From: Pseudoduganella plicata
GTDB taxonomy: Bacteria; Pseudomonadota; Gammaproteobacteria; Burkholderiales; Burkholderiaceae_D
Direction: 5' to 3'
Assembly: GCF_004421005.1 (NCBI RefSeq)
Contig: NZ_CP038026.1
Location: 3,472,001-3,536,000, forward strand
Length of the DNA stretch: 64,000 nucleotides
Position 1 is the first letter of the stretch. Each line of letters opens with the position of its first letter. A model generated the notes under the pieces. It had not been told where the DNA came from. It searched no databases and saw only the letters and a program-made list of their open reading frames with translations. Below are positions 28,303 to 36,492 of this stretch, piece by piece. A program made the translations under genes and the position numbers.

Positions 28303-29002
28303 GGCCGCCCGTCCGCACCGCCTGGGCGACGGGCTGCGCCAGCAGGCGTCCGCCGCGTTCCTGGCCCAGCGCCATGCGCACGTCGTCCGTGCCGCATTCG
28401 GCCAACGCCCGTGCCAGTGCGTTTGCCAGGTCATCCTGCCAGATGCCGTGCAGGCCACCCATGCGCAAGTAGTTTTCCGGACCGGGCGCGAAGACGGGAT
28501 TGTCGCGCGCCAGCTCCGTCAGCCGTTCTTCCGGCACCTTCGTGATGCGCGCCATCGCCGGCAGGCCCATGACGCGGATGGTCGCCGCAGGCAGCGCATA
28601 ACAGGCGCTGGCAATCAGGCCGCTCGTGATAAAGCCGCCGGACAGCGCCTGGTCGTACACCAGGCCGATCACCGTGTGCCCCTTGCGCCGCGCCAGGTCG
28701 ACGCATTTGCCCAGATGCGCCATATAGCTGTTGATGCCCAACATCTCGTCGCGGTGGCGCAGCCGCTGGCCCTGCGTATCGACCAGGATCAGGATCGGCC
28801 GGCCGGGATGCTCCTGTACCGTGTTCAGGATCGCCTGCGCCTGCGCCAGCGCGATCTCGATGCCGATGGGGACGTGCTCCGTGGTGCCGATGATGGCAAC
28901 CGTCCTGCCGTCCACCTGCGCCGTGCCGGACAAAAAATTGTCGCGTTCGAGAATATCGTGACCGCCCGGGAACAGCTGCGTTGCCAATGTCTGCCAGCTC
29001 AT
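28286..29002 (-). CDS. mdcE: Malonate decarboxylase subunit gamma (MdcE)
   Basis: The 238-aa crotonase-like carboxyltransferase subunit has VDTQGQRLRHRDEMLGIN, GLVYDQALSGGFITSGLIA and AMARITKVPEERL. Together with MdcD it decarboxylates the malonyl thioester on MdcC to the acetyl form. The ATG at 29002 follows AGGAGG and overlaps the mdcD stop by 4 nt. Confidence 0.93.
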   Translation of the reverse strand: MSWQTLATQLFPGGHDILERDNFLSGTAQVDGRTVAIIGTTEHVPIGIEIALAQAQAILNTVQEHPGRPILILVDTQGQRLRHRDEMLGINSYMAHLGKCVDLARRKGHTVIGLVYDQALSGGFITSGLIASACYALPAATIRVMGLPAMARITKVPEERLTELARDNPVFAPGPENYLRMGGLHGIWQDDLANALARALAECGTDDVRMALGQERGGRLLAQPVAQAVRTGGHVRPT

Positions 29003-29892
29003 CGTTGACCTCCTGCGCGATACGGCGCCGCCAGTTGCAGGAAGGCGTCGGCATCGAGCATCGGCACACTGGCCGGGTCGGGCACGCCAAGTTTGCGCCA
29101 CACGTCCATCGGCTCCACCAGCCCTTCGGTATCGGCCAGGCGCCGCGTCAGCATGGCCTGTTCGGCCAGCAGGTCTTCCAATGTCAGGCCGGCGTTGCCG
29201 ATGCCGCCGATGGCTTCCAGCGCCGCGGCGCGGAACGCCGCCGTGTCGTCCGCCACCAGCATCTGGCAGTCGCCCATCAGGTAGCGGTGCTTGCCGCCCG
29301 TGGTGCGCCAGACCAGCGCACGGTCGCGCGAGTCGAATTCCTCGACACCGCTGGCCGTCTCGATCACCTCGGGCCCGGACATCGCCAGCCGCCCTTCCTC
29401 CGACATGATGACGACGTTGGCGCAGCGCGCCGAAATGCCCATGCCGCCAAAGCAGCCGTTCGATCCACCCACGACCGCGACGACCGGAATGCCCGCCGCA
29501 CGCGCATCGAGCATGGCGCGCATGACTTCCGAGACGGCGATCAGGCCCGCGTTGGCTTCGTGCAGGCGCACGCCGCCCGATTCCAGCAGCAGCAATACCG
29601 CATGCGCCTTTTCGTCAATGGCCCTGCGCAGCATGCCGACCAGCTTGGCGCCGTGCACCTCGCCGACGGCGCCGCCCATGAAGCCGCCCTCCTGCGCCGC
29701 GCCGAAGACGACGTGGCCACCCAGCAGCCCGCGTCCGACGACGACACCGTCGTCAAACGACACGGGCGCATCAAGCTGCGCCAGGTGCGGGCTGGCAATG
29801 CGTTCGGACGGCGGCAGGAATTCTTCAAACGAGCCGGGATCGAAGATGGCCGGTATGCGCTGGCGCGCGGTCAATTCGAGATAGCTGCTCAT
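28999..29892 (-). CDS. mdcD: Malonate decarboxylase subunit beta (MdcD)
   Basis: The 297-aa protein resembles the carboxyltransferase beta subunit: MSSYLELTARQRI at the start, GRGLLGGHVVFGAAQEGGFM, LLESGGVRLHEANAGL and VVGGSNGCFGGMGI. With MdcE it forms the decarboxylating heterodimer. The ATG at 29892 has GGAGG 6 nt upstream and overlaps the mdcC stop (ATGA). Confidence 0.93.
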   Translation of the reverse strand: MSSYLELTARQRIPAIFDPGSFEEFLPPSERIASPHLAQLDAPVSFDDGVVVGRGLLGGHVVFGAAQEGGFMGGAVGEVHGAKLVGMLRRAIDEKAHAVLLLLESGGVRLHEANAGLIAVSEVMRAMLDARAAGIPVVAVVGGSNGCFGGMGISARCANVVIMSEEGRLAMSGPEVIETASGVEEFDSRDRALVWRTTGGKHRYLMGDCQMLVADDTAAFRAAALEAIGGIGNAGLTLEDLLAEQAMLTRRLADTEGLVEPMDVWRKLGVPDPASVPMLDADAFLQLAAPYRAGGQR

Positions 29893-30203
29893 GGCGTGCC
29901 TCCTGTCAGCGTTTCGACCGCCTGGTCCAGGCGCAGGCTGACGACGGCGGGTGTAGCGCCCATGTCGTTGATGCTGATGCGCGCGTCGGCCAGTTGCCAG
30001 CGTGCGTGGAAGTCGGCCATCACGGCCTGCCACGTGGCGCCGAAGCCGACGGCGGCGGTGCGCACGTCGATCTCGCAGGCGCCCCCCAACGGCGCCGCTT
30101 CGATCAATACTTCAAGGTTGCCCGAGCCAACGACACCGACCAGCTGCGGCTGTCCTGCCAGCGGCCGCGTGCCTTGCTCGAACCTGTAATGTAGTGTTTC
30201 CAT
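29889..30203 (-). CDS. mdcC: Malonate decarboxylase acyl carrier protein MdcC (delta subunit)
   Basis: The 104-aa dedicated carrier starts METLHYRFEQGTR. The prosthetic-group serine is Ser27 in VVGSGNLEVL, matching the family SG(D/N)LEVL motif. It carries the phosphoribosyl-dephospho-CoA arm, not ordinary phosphopantetheine. The start follows AAGGA by 8 nt and lies 10 nt after mdcA. Confidence 0.93.
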   Translation of the reverse strand: METLHYRFEQGTRPLAGQPQLVGVVGSGNLEVLIEAAPLGGACEIDVRTAAVGFGATWQAVMADFHARWQLADARISINDMGATPAVVSLRLDQAVETLTGGTP

Positions 30204-30213
30204 CGTGATGTCC

Positions 30214-31881
30214 TTACCAGTTCCTGAAGCGTTTCGGCGGCTCGTACAGGTCACCCGATGCGCGCACCAGGCCTTTCATGTTCTTGGCAGCCAGCAGGTC
30301 GCGCGTGGCCAGGCGTTTGTCGATGCCGAGATCCTCCGGGCGACGGATGATGCCACGGTCGCGCAGGTTTTCCACCATGCGCTTATCGCGCCCCATGCCG
30401 ACCGGCGTGTACCCGGCCACGCCGCGGATGGCCTGTTCGCGCTCCTCGTCGCTGCGGCACAGCAGCAGGTTGGCGATGCCCTCTTCCGTCAGGATATGCG
30501 TGACGTCGTCGCCGTAGATCATCACCGGCGGGATCGCCATGCCGGCCTGCTCGGCCAGCTGCCACGCGTCGAGCCGCTCGACAAACGCAGGCGCCATGTG
30601 CTCACGGAACGTCTCGACAATCTGCACGACGAGCTTCTGCCCGCGCGGGATGGTGTTGCGGCCAGCGCGCGCCTGCTCGCCTGCCTTCAGCCAGGCGGCG
30701 CTGGGGTGCCGCCGCCCGCGGGCGTCCGCCCCCATGTTCGGCGCACCGCCGAAGCCGGAAATGCGGCCCAGCGTCGCCGTCGAGGAGTTGCCCTGCAAAT
30801 CGATCTGCAAGGTGGAACCGATAAACATGTCGCAGGCGTAGTGACCGGCCGCCTGCGAGAAAGCGCGGTTGCTGCGCATCGAGCCATCCGGCCCGGTAAA
30901 GAACACGTCGGGCCGCGCGCGGATATAGTTTTCCATTCCCAGCTCGGAGCCGAACGAATGGACCGATTCGACGAAGCCCGCTTCGATGGCCGGAATCAGC
31001 GCCGGGTGCGGGTTCAGTGCCCAGTGCCGCGCGATCTTGCCCTTCAGGCCGAGGTCCGCCGCATAGGTCGGCAGCAGCAGTTCGATGGCGGCCGTGTCGA
31101 AGCCGATGCCGTGATTGAGGCGCTGGACTTCATATTCGGCGTAGATGCCCTTGATGGCCATCATCGCCATCAGCACCTGGATTTCCGAGATCAGCGCCGG
31201 GTCGCGCGTAAACAGCGGCTCGATGTAGTACGGCGTGGGCGACTGCACCACATATTCGACCCAGCCGGACGGAATGTCCACGCGCGGCAGTTTATCCACG
31301 ATCCGGTTGACCTGCGCAATGACGATGCCGCTCTTGAACGCGGTGGCTTCGACAATGGCGGGCGTGTCTTCCGTGTTCGGGCCCGTGTACAGGTTGCCCT
31401 CGCGGTCCGCCATCTCGGCGGCCACCAGCGCCACGCGCGGCGTCAGGTCGACAAAGTAGCGCGCGAACAGCTCCAGGTACGTGTGGATGGCGCCGATATT
31501 GAGCTTGCCCGACTGCGCCAGCTTCGCCAGCCGGCCCGCCTGGGGCCCCGAGAACGAGAAGTCCAGCCGTGCACCGATGCCCTTCTCGAACACGTCCAGG
31601 TGCTCGGGCAGCGACAGCACGGACAGCAGCATGTGCAGACCGTTGATGCGCGCCGGGTCGAGGCGGGTCAGCGCCTTGCCGAGAAAGTCCGCCTGCTTCT
31701 GGTTGTTCCCTTCCAGGCAGACGCGGTCGCCCGGTTCCAGCACCTGGTGCAGGAGTTCGACGACGTGCGACGCCGCGACGACCTTGCCATCCAGCGCGTC
31801 GCCCAGGGCGGCGCGGGCGCGGGCCAGGCGCGCGTTGCGATTGTCTTGCTGGGTGCTCCAGCGGCCTTCAGGGTGATTCAT
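30214..31881 (-). CDS. mdcA: Malonate decarboxylase subunit alpha (acetyl-ACP:malonate ACP transferase MdcA)
   Basis: The 555-aa protein matches MdcA end to end: DRVCLEGNNQKQADFLGKAL, MADREGNLYTGPNTEDTP, IDLQGNSSTATLGRISGFGGAPNMG and EREQAIRGVAGYTPVG. It swaps acetate for malonate on the carrier. The start at 31881 has AAGGAAA 5 nt upstream and lies 10 nt after the transporter stop. Confidence 0.95.
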   Translation of the reverse strand: MNHPEGRWSTQQDNRNARLARARAALGDALDGKVVAASHVVELLHQVLEPGDRVCLEGNNQKQADFLGKALTRLDPARINGLHMLLSVLSLPEHLDVFEKGIGARLDFSFSGPQAGRLAKLAQSGKLNIGAIHTYLELFARYFVDLTPRVALVAAEMADREGNLYTGPNTEDTPAIVEATAFKSGIVIAQVNRIVDKLPRVDIPSGWVEYVVQSPTPYYIEPLFTRDPALISEIQVLMAMMAIKGIYAEYEVQRLNHGIGFDTAAIELLLPTYAADLGLKGKIARHWALNPHPALIPAIEAGFVESVHSFGSELGMENYIRARPDVFFTGPDGSMRSNRAFSQAAGHYACDMFIGSTLQIDLQGNSSTATLGRISGFGGAPNMGADARGRRHPSAAWLKAGEQARAGRNTIPRGQKLVVQIVETFREHMAPAFVERLDAWQLAEQAGMAIPPVMIYGDDVTHILTEEGIANLLLCRSDEEREQAIRGVAGYTPVGMGRDKRMVENLRDRGIIRRPEDLGIDKRLATRDLLAAKNMKGLVRASGDLYEPPKRFRNW

Positions 31882-31891
31882 CCGGTTTCCT

Positions 31892-33295
31892 TTACAGTAC
31901 AACAAACAGCAGCCACAAGACGACCGGCGCGACCAGGGTCACGATACCGCCATAGATCATCAGCTGGCGCAGGAACACGTCGCGGTCGACGTGCTGGGCG
32001 CTCGCCAGCACCAGCGCGCCGTTGGTCGAGAACGGGCTGACGTCGACAATCGTGGACGCCACGGCCATGGCCGCGATAAAGCCGATCGGCTCGACGCCGC
32101 CACCTGTTTGCAGGAACGGCACGGCCAGCGGAATCAGGGAGCCCAGCACCGCGGTGGACGACGCAAAGGCCGACACGATGGCGCCGACAAACAGCAGCAG
32201 CAGCGCGACGATCAGCGGCGACGTCATGCTGGCAACGCTGTCGCCCACCCACGTGATGGTACCCATCTTCTGCATGACACCCACATACGTGCTGACGCCG
32301 ACAATGAGCATGATCTCCGGCCACGACACCTGGCCGATGGCGCGCTTCTGCACCTGCGGCGACAGGATCGAGATCAACAGGCCGATCGAGATGGCGACGA
32401 AGCCGATATCGAGCTTGTACAGCAACGTCAGCACGGCCAGCGCGATCAGGCCGACGACGGTGACGATCTGGTGAATCGTCGGTCCCTCGTCGGCGGGCGT
32501 ATGCGTCAGCTTGCCGGCGCTGCCACCGACGGCGCCCACGGCCTCGCTGGAACGCTGACGCAGCAGGCGTTCCTCGCTGGCCGCTTCGCTTTCGGCATCG
32601 CCGTAAATCTGTGGACCCTGCGCGGCCACGGCCACCGGTGCGCCAAACGGGGTCGCAGGCATTACCGGCATCGCCTTCGGCGCGCTCTGGCGCATCAGCT
32701 TCGCGCCGCCGAACACGAAGAACAGCACGAGCGACACGGCCACGTTGACCCCCAGGCTGGCGAACGCCGTCGTCAGTTCGGAAATCGGCAGCCCCGCCTC
32801 CTTGACCACCTTGTTGGTGATGCCGCCATAGATGCTGATGGGCGAAAAGCCGCCGCCCTGCGCGCCGTGAATCACCATCAGCCCCATCATCAGGGGATTG
32901 ATCCCGTACTTGGCCGCGAAGCCCAGCGCGATGGGCGCGATGATGGCGACGGCGGCCGGGCTCACGGCGCCGACGGACGTCAGCAGCGCCGTCACGGCAA
33001 ACATCACCCAGGGAATCGCTGCAATGCGCCCGCCCACAGCCCGCACCGCAAGTCGGACAAGCCAGTCGATGGTCCCATTGTTCTGGGCCTGCGCGAACAG
33101 GAACGTGATGCCGACCAGCGTTAAAAACAGTTCGGCCGGAAAGCCGGCCATGATGCCTTTGGCCTGCATGCCGGCGACCACGGTGCCGACGAGGAAAGCG
33201 CCGACAAAAGCGATAACGCCCATATTGATGGGCAGCGCGGTGGCGACAACGAACATCAACGCCAGCACGCAGATTGCGATCAGGTGAGAGGACAC
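31892..33295 (-). CDS. SLC13/MatC-like dicarboxylate (probably malonate) transporter
   Basis: The 467-aa membrane protein has about 11-12 hydrophobic segments, GAVSPAAVAIIAPIALGFAAKYGINPLMMGLMV in the first half and AFASSTAVLGSLIPLAVPFL in the second. This is the usual two-half arrangement of ion-transporter or MatC-like carriers. GTG at 33295 is chosen for AAGGAG 6 nt upstream; longer upstream frames have no such site. First gene of the mdc operon, so malonate import is the likely role. It is not the MdcL/MdcM two-subunit carrier found in many mdc operons. A hydrophilic loop at about 230-300 separates the halves. Confidence 0.88.
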   Translation of the reverse strand: MSSHLIAICVLALMFVVATALPINMGVIAFVGAFLVGTVVAGMQAKGIMAGFPAELFLTLVGITFLFAQAQNNGTIDWLVRLAVRAVGGRIAAIPWVMFAVTALLTSVGAVSPAAVAIIAPIALGFAAKYGINPLMMGLMVIHGAQGGGFSPISIYGGITNKVVKEAGLPISELTTAFASLGVNVAVSLVLFFVFGGAKLMRQSAPKAMPVMPATPFGAPVAVAAQGPQIYGDAESEAASEERLLRQRSSEAVGAVGGSAGKLTHTPADEGPTIHQIVTVVGLIALAVLTLLYKLDIGFVAISIGLLISILSPQVQKRAIGQVSWPEIMLIVGVSTYVGVMQKMGTITWVGDSVASMTSPLIVALLLLFVGAIVSAFASSTAVLGSLIPLAVPFLQTGGGVEPIGFIAAMAVASTIVDVSPFSTNGALVLASAQHVDRDVFLRQLMIYGGIVTLVAPVVLWLLFVVL

Positions 33296-33426
33296 ACGGT
33301 ACTCCTTGAACGTGCAATGCCGGCTTCCCACCGGCACCGCGGGTATTACGTCTCCATGCATCCCCGATGCAGCCGACAGCCCGGGCATGCTCGTTTTGAC
33401 CATTTTCTTATGGTAGTGATGACGTA

Positions 33427-33455
33427 AAGGTAACGTGGATTGCCATGGGAATCAA
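33427..33455 (-). promoter_or_regulatory. Candidate sigma-70 promoter of the mdc operon
   Basis: On the minus strand TTGATT and TACCTT are separated by 17 nt, about 130 nt upstream of the transporter start. Match quality is moderate (-35 good, -10 4/6). The surrounding 210-nt gap between mdcR and the transporter would also hold LysR-type binding sites, which I could not resolve. Confidence 0.35.
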
Positions 33456-33505
33456 TTACGGCAGCGTGACATCGTTTACTGTCAGCGGAACGGTATGGAT
33501 AAACG

Positions 33506-34414
33506 TCAGCTGTGCTTGAGCATCCGGCACACGGCAGCCAACGCCAGCAGATTCGGATCGCGCTCGCGCACGCGCAGGAACGACAGCCCGATCGTCTGGC
33601 GCATCCGGTAATCCTGTTTGAGGGGAATAAGCCGCACCTTGTCGCCAAACGCATCGCGCACGCGGCCCGGCAGCAGCGTGTAGCCGATACCCGCAGCGAC
33701 AAGGTTCATCAGCGAAAAGATGTCGCCCACGCGGGTGACGAGCGTCGGCGCGAAACCGGCAATGCGGAAGGCCTCCTGGAAGCCGCTGAAGGTAACGAAG
33801 CCGTCACGCAGGCAAACGAATTTCTCGCCAGCGCAGTCGCGCAGGTCGACTTCCGTCATGTGCTCATAGGGCGATCCGGCAGGGGCGGCAAAGAACACGT
33901 CGTCCTCGAACAGAGAAATCGATTCGACGTCGGGATCGGGATCCGGCACGGCCATCAACGCCGCATCGACGGCATTCTGTTTCAGTTTGTGCAGCAGCTC
34001 CGCGTTCGACCCGAGCACCAGCTCCGTCTCCAGTTCCGGCTTGCGCAATTTGATGCCGATGATGACATTCGGAATGGTGCCGGTCGTCAGCGAATACAGC
34101 GAACCGATTTTAAGATGGTCGGCCGAATAGCCGGCAGCGGAGCGCGTTGCGGCAATGCCGTCGGCCATCAGGCGGATCACATCGCGGCTCACCTCGGCCA
34201 GCACCTGCGCCGCCTCGTTGGGAATCAGGTTGCGGCCCTGCAGGCTGAACAGCTGGCAGCTCATCGCATCCTCCAGCGAATGCAGCGCCCGGTGCACACT
34301 GACGGCGCTGATGTCGAGCATGCGCGCGGCTGCGTTCAGGTTGCCGCCTTCCATATAGGCCAGGAGGATTTCCAGTTTGCGGAAGGTGATGTCGTCGCTG
34401 ATCCGGCTGTGCAT
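33506..34414 (-). CDS. mdcR: LysR-family regulator of malonate use, MdcR-like
   Basis: The 302-aa LysR protein has an N-terminal winged helix, ITFRKLEILLAYMEGGNLNAAARMLDISAVSVHRALHSLE, close to MdcR. An effector domain follows (LKIGSLYSLTTGTIPNVIIGIKLRKP). It lies directly upstream of the mdc operon in the same orientation, 210 nt from the transporter start. MdcR proteins activate the operon with malonate; this one may also repress itself. Confidence 0.88.
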   Translation of the reverse strand: MHSRISDDITFRKLEILLAYMEGGNLNAAARMLDISAVSVHRALHSLEDAMSCQLFSLQGRNLIPNEAAQVLAEVSRDVIRLMADGIAATRSAAGYSADHLKIGSLYSLTTGTIPNVIIGIKLRKPELETELVLGSNAELLHKLKQNAVDAALMAVPDPDPDVESISLFEDDVFFAAPAGSPYEHMTEVDLRDCAGEKFVCLRDGFVTFSGFQEAFRIAGFAPTLVTRVGDIFSLMNLVAAGIGYTLLPGRVRDAFGDKVRLIPLKQDYRMRQTIGLSFLRVRERDPNLLALAAVCRMLKHS

Positions 34415-34489
34415 GGGGGCTCGTTCGGTACGTGGATTGAACGATGATACCCGCTCGCTGGCAGTAATTGCTCTACCGGGCGGATCGCT

Positions 34490-34992
34490 TCACACCGCCG
34501 GCGTCTGAAAAGGCGGAGTAAAGCGGTGGCCCAGATATCGTTGCAGCAGCGGATAAATCTCCGCCGATTTTGAGATCGCGATGGCGGAAAACACCTGTTG
34601 AATGGTGGCGCCATCATGCGTGCGTACCGTCATTTGATAAAACGGGTGCTTGCGCATGCCGAAATACTCGATTCGCCAGCTGCGGATATCGGCGATCGTA
34701 ACGGTGAACAGGTGCTTCGGAATATCGCCGAACCACGTGAGGCTGCCGCCTTCGATGCGCATCAGCGGCGTAGCGCGTTCGTATCTGACGACATTCCACG
34801 TACCTTTTGCCAGCACCAGCATGAAGACGAAAACCCCGTCGCGATCCCGTAATCGCCGCGGCTGACAGCCCACCGCACGCCCGGCAGCCCGAGCAACAAC
34901 GGAAACAGGAACAGCCATGGCGCGTTGCCGTCGCGGCGGATTTCATGGTGCGCGTCGGCGGCAGTGTTGCCGTGCAGCTCGTCGTGGTTCAT
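34490..34992 (-). pseudogene. Two-helix membrane protein of unknown function, broken by a 1-nt frameshift
   Basis: The N-terminal part (MNHDELHGNTAADAHHEIRR..., ending GDYGIATG) reads in one frame. The rest (VFVFMLVLAKGTWNVVRYER..., stop at 34490) reads in another. Adding one base in the CCCC run at 34834-34837 fuses them into a 167-aa protein with two hydrophobic segments (APWLFLFPLLLGLPGVRWAV and about GVFVFMLVLAKG) and a C-terminal soluble domain with ERATPLMRIEGG and IRSWRIEYFGMRKHPFYQMTV. The C-terminal domain looks PH-like. Function unknown. The repair needed is the same kind as in the glycosyltransferase at 5.56 kb. Confidence 0.65.
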
Positions 34993-35150
34993 ATACCGAT
35001 GCGTGATGGAAGGGTCCCGAGAATGTCACAATGCTAACGCGAGAGCAAGCGCCATGCGGGACTAGCAAATGGTCTGGAGAAGTAACGGGAATTCTGTGTA
35101 TGTCCAGGCAGCGGATGACGCATCTGAACAGGAGAAGACAACAGGAAAAA

Positions 35151-35226
35151 TGGTGCGGCTGGCTGGGATCGAACCAGCGACCCTTGGCTTCGGAGGCCAA
35201 TACTCTATCCACTGAGCTACAGCCGC
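35151..35226 (-). tRNA. tRNA-Arg (anticodon CCG)
   Basis: On the minus strand the acceptor GCGGCTG pairs with CAGCCGC. The D-stem is GCTC/GAGT, the anticodon stem TTGGC/GCCAA holds the loop CTCCGAA (anticodon CCG, codon CGG), and the T-arm GCTGG-TTCGATC-CCAGC follows. The discriminator is A and CCA is encoded. The gene is 76 nt with CCA. Confidence 0.96.
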
Positions 35227-35377
35227 ACGGAGAGACCCGAAGGATACCGGCTTTCCTGCCGCACGTCTATTACAAAGCACAACTTTTCGTGCAGGGCCTC
35301 GGAAACGGTCAATTTTTCCTGTGTGCAGCAGGCCGAAACGCCCGTCAATAGGACGTCTTGCCTATGCTTCAATTACG

Positions 35378-35406
35378 TTCCAACATGTATAGTTTGAGTC
35401 TATAAT
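35378..35406 (+). promoter_or_regulatory. Probable sigma-70 promoter of the cytochrome gene
   Basis: TTCCAA and a perfect TATAAT are spaced 17 nt apart, about 88 nt upstream of the cytochrome ATG. The strong -10 makes this more credible than most promoters in the window. Confidence 0.6.
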
Positions 35407-35493
35407 CAGTTGCTTTTCGGCGAGTAGTCAGCCATCCCTGATGTCATAAGATTAACACTGGCCACCGGCCCAGCAACTTGTACTAAGGAAAAC

Positions 35494-36093
35494 ATGAGCG
35501 ACGCACATCACGAACATCAATCCGCCATCCGCACGCCGAAACAGCTGATCGTCGCGGTCATCGGCTTCTTCCTCGTCGTTACCCTCGGCATTATCCTGCT
35601 GGTCCAATACGTCACGCAGCAACGCCTGCCCGGCGCCGGTTCGACCGCGCAGTCGCCCGAGGCCATTGCGTCGCGGCTGAAGCCCGTGGCGGACGAGGGC
35701 TTTACGCTCAAGGATGCGAACGCGCCGAAAGTGCTGCAGACGGGTGAAGCCATTTATACGTCGACGTGCCAGGCCTGTCACGGTGCCGGCGTGGCGGGGG
35801 CGCCGAAGACGGGTGATGCGGGTGCCTGGGGCACGCGTATCGCGCAGGGCTATGACACCATCGTCAAGCATGCCATCGAGGGCATTCGTGCGATGCCGGC
35901 CAAGGGCGGCAATCCGGAACTGGACGATGTGGAAGTGGCGCGCGCCGTGGTGTTCATGGCCAATCAGTCGGGCGCGAAGTTCAAGGAGCCGGAAGTGCCT
36001 GCGGCACCGGCCGCGGCACCTGCCGGCGAGGCGGCTGCTCCGGCTGCGGCGCCTGCCGCTGCTGCTCCTGCTGCGGAGCCGGCCAAGGGTTAA
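35494..36093 (+). CDS. Membrane-anchored monohaem cytochrome c (c5-like)
   Basis: The 199-aa protein has a cytoplasmic N-terminus, one membrane helix at about 18-40 (LIVAVIGFFLVVTLGIILL), then a periplasmic cytochrome c domain. Haem attachment is CQACH (Cys92, Cys95, His96) and the likely axial Met is Met134 in RAMPAKGG. The tail after 160 is Ala/Pro-rich low complexity, probably a flexible linker. RBS AAGGAAAAC precedes the ATG. It likely shuttles electrons to an oxidase or other periplasmic enzyme. Confidence 0.93.
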   Translation: MSDAHHEHQSAIRTPKQLIVAVIGFFLVVTLGIILLVQYVTQQRLPGAGSTAQSPEAIASRLKPVADEGFTLKDANAPKVLQTGEAIYTSTCQACHGAGVAGAPKTGDAGAWGTRIAQGYDTIVKHAIEGIRAMPAKGGNPELDDVEVARAVVFMANQSGAKFKEPEVPAAPAAAPAGEAAAPAAAPAAAAPAAEPAKG

Positions 36094-36112
36094 TCTACGC
36101 TGGATGCAAATG

Positions 36113-36138
36113 AAACCGCTCTGTTGGGCGGTTTTTTT
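36113..36138 (+). terminator. Rho-independent terminator of the cytochrome gene
   Basis: AAACCGC and GCGGTTT form a 7-bp stem around an 8-nt loop, followed by a T run, starting 20 nt after the stop codon. Confidence 0.85.
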
Positions 36139-36448
36139 ACGTCCGTGGCTTGCCCGCTTGTGCAACTGGGTGAGACTTCACGTCGGGCGCGGGCATTAAT
36201 GCTGAGTTAAGGCAAGAAGGTCAGCGAGCCGCAGGCGTCATCTTGGACCCGAGACCAAGAACTGGGGTCAGGAGGGAGTGATGACATGCATGTCATCACC
36301 GCTGCGCAGGCACGGAGCTATTGCTCCCGAATTCCCTGCTCCGCCCCGCCGGGTCTGCCCCCCAGCCCTCCGCCGTTGGGTTTGTTTCATGTCGGCGGCC
36401 CGCTGCTGTTATGCCTTCACATTGCGGCATTGGTGCCAGTCCCAAAAA
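36139..36448. other. Intergenic region with a perfect 22-bp palindrome
   Basis: Between the cytochrome terminator and the M13 peptidase terminator there is no credible gene. It holds a perfect palindrome at 36278-36299 (half-site GTGATGACATG) and an inverted repeat TCTTGG-N8-CCAAGA at 36241-36260. GGGGTCAGG between them recalls the core of the repeat family at 48.6 and 63.0 kb. Confidence 0.6.
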
Positions 36449-36475
36449 CGAAAAAGGCCGCCCGGAGGCGGCCTT
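36449..36475 (-). terminator. Rho-independent terminator of the M13 peptidase pair
   Basis: On the minus strand AAGGCCGCC and GGCGGCCTT form a 9-bp stem around TCCG, followed by TTTCG and a second T run. It starts 17 nt past the stop of the downstream M13 gene. Confidence 0.85.
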
Positions 36476-36492
36476 CGTTCACACGTAATCGA

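Noticed and set aside
35031..35351. Plus-strand frame over the tRNA
   Set aside because: It runs antisense through tRNA-Arg and has no other support.
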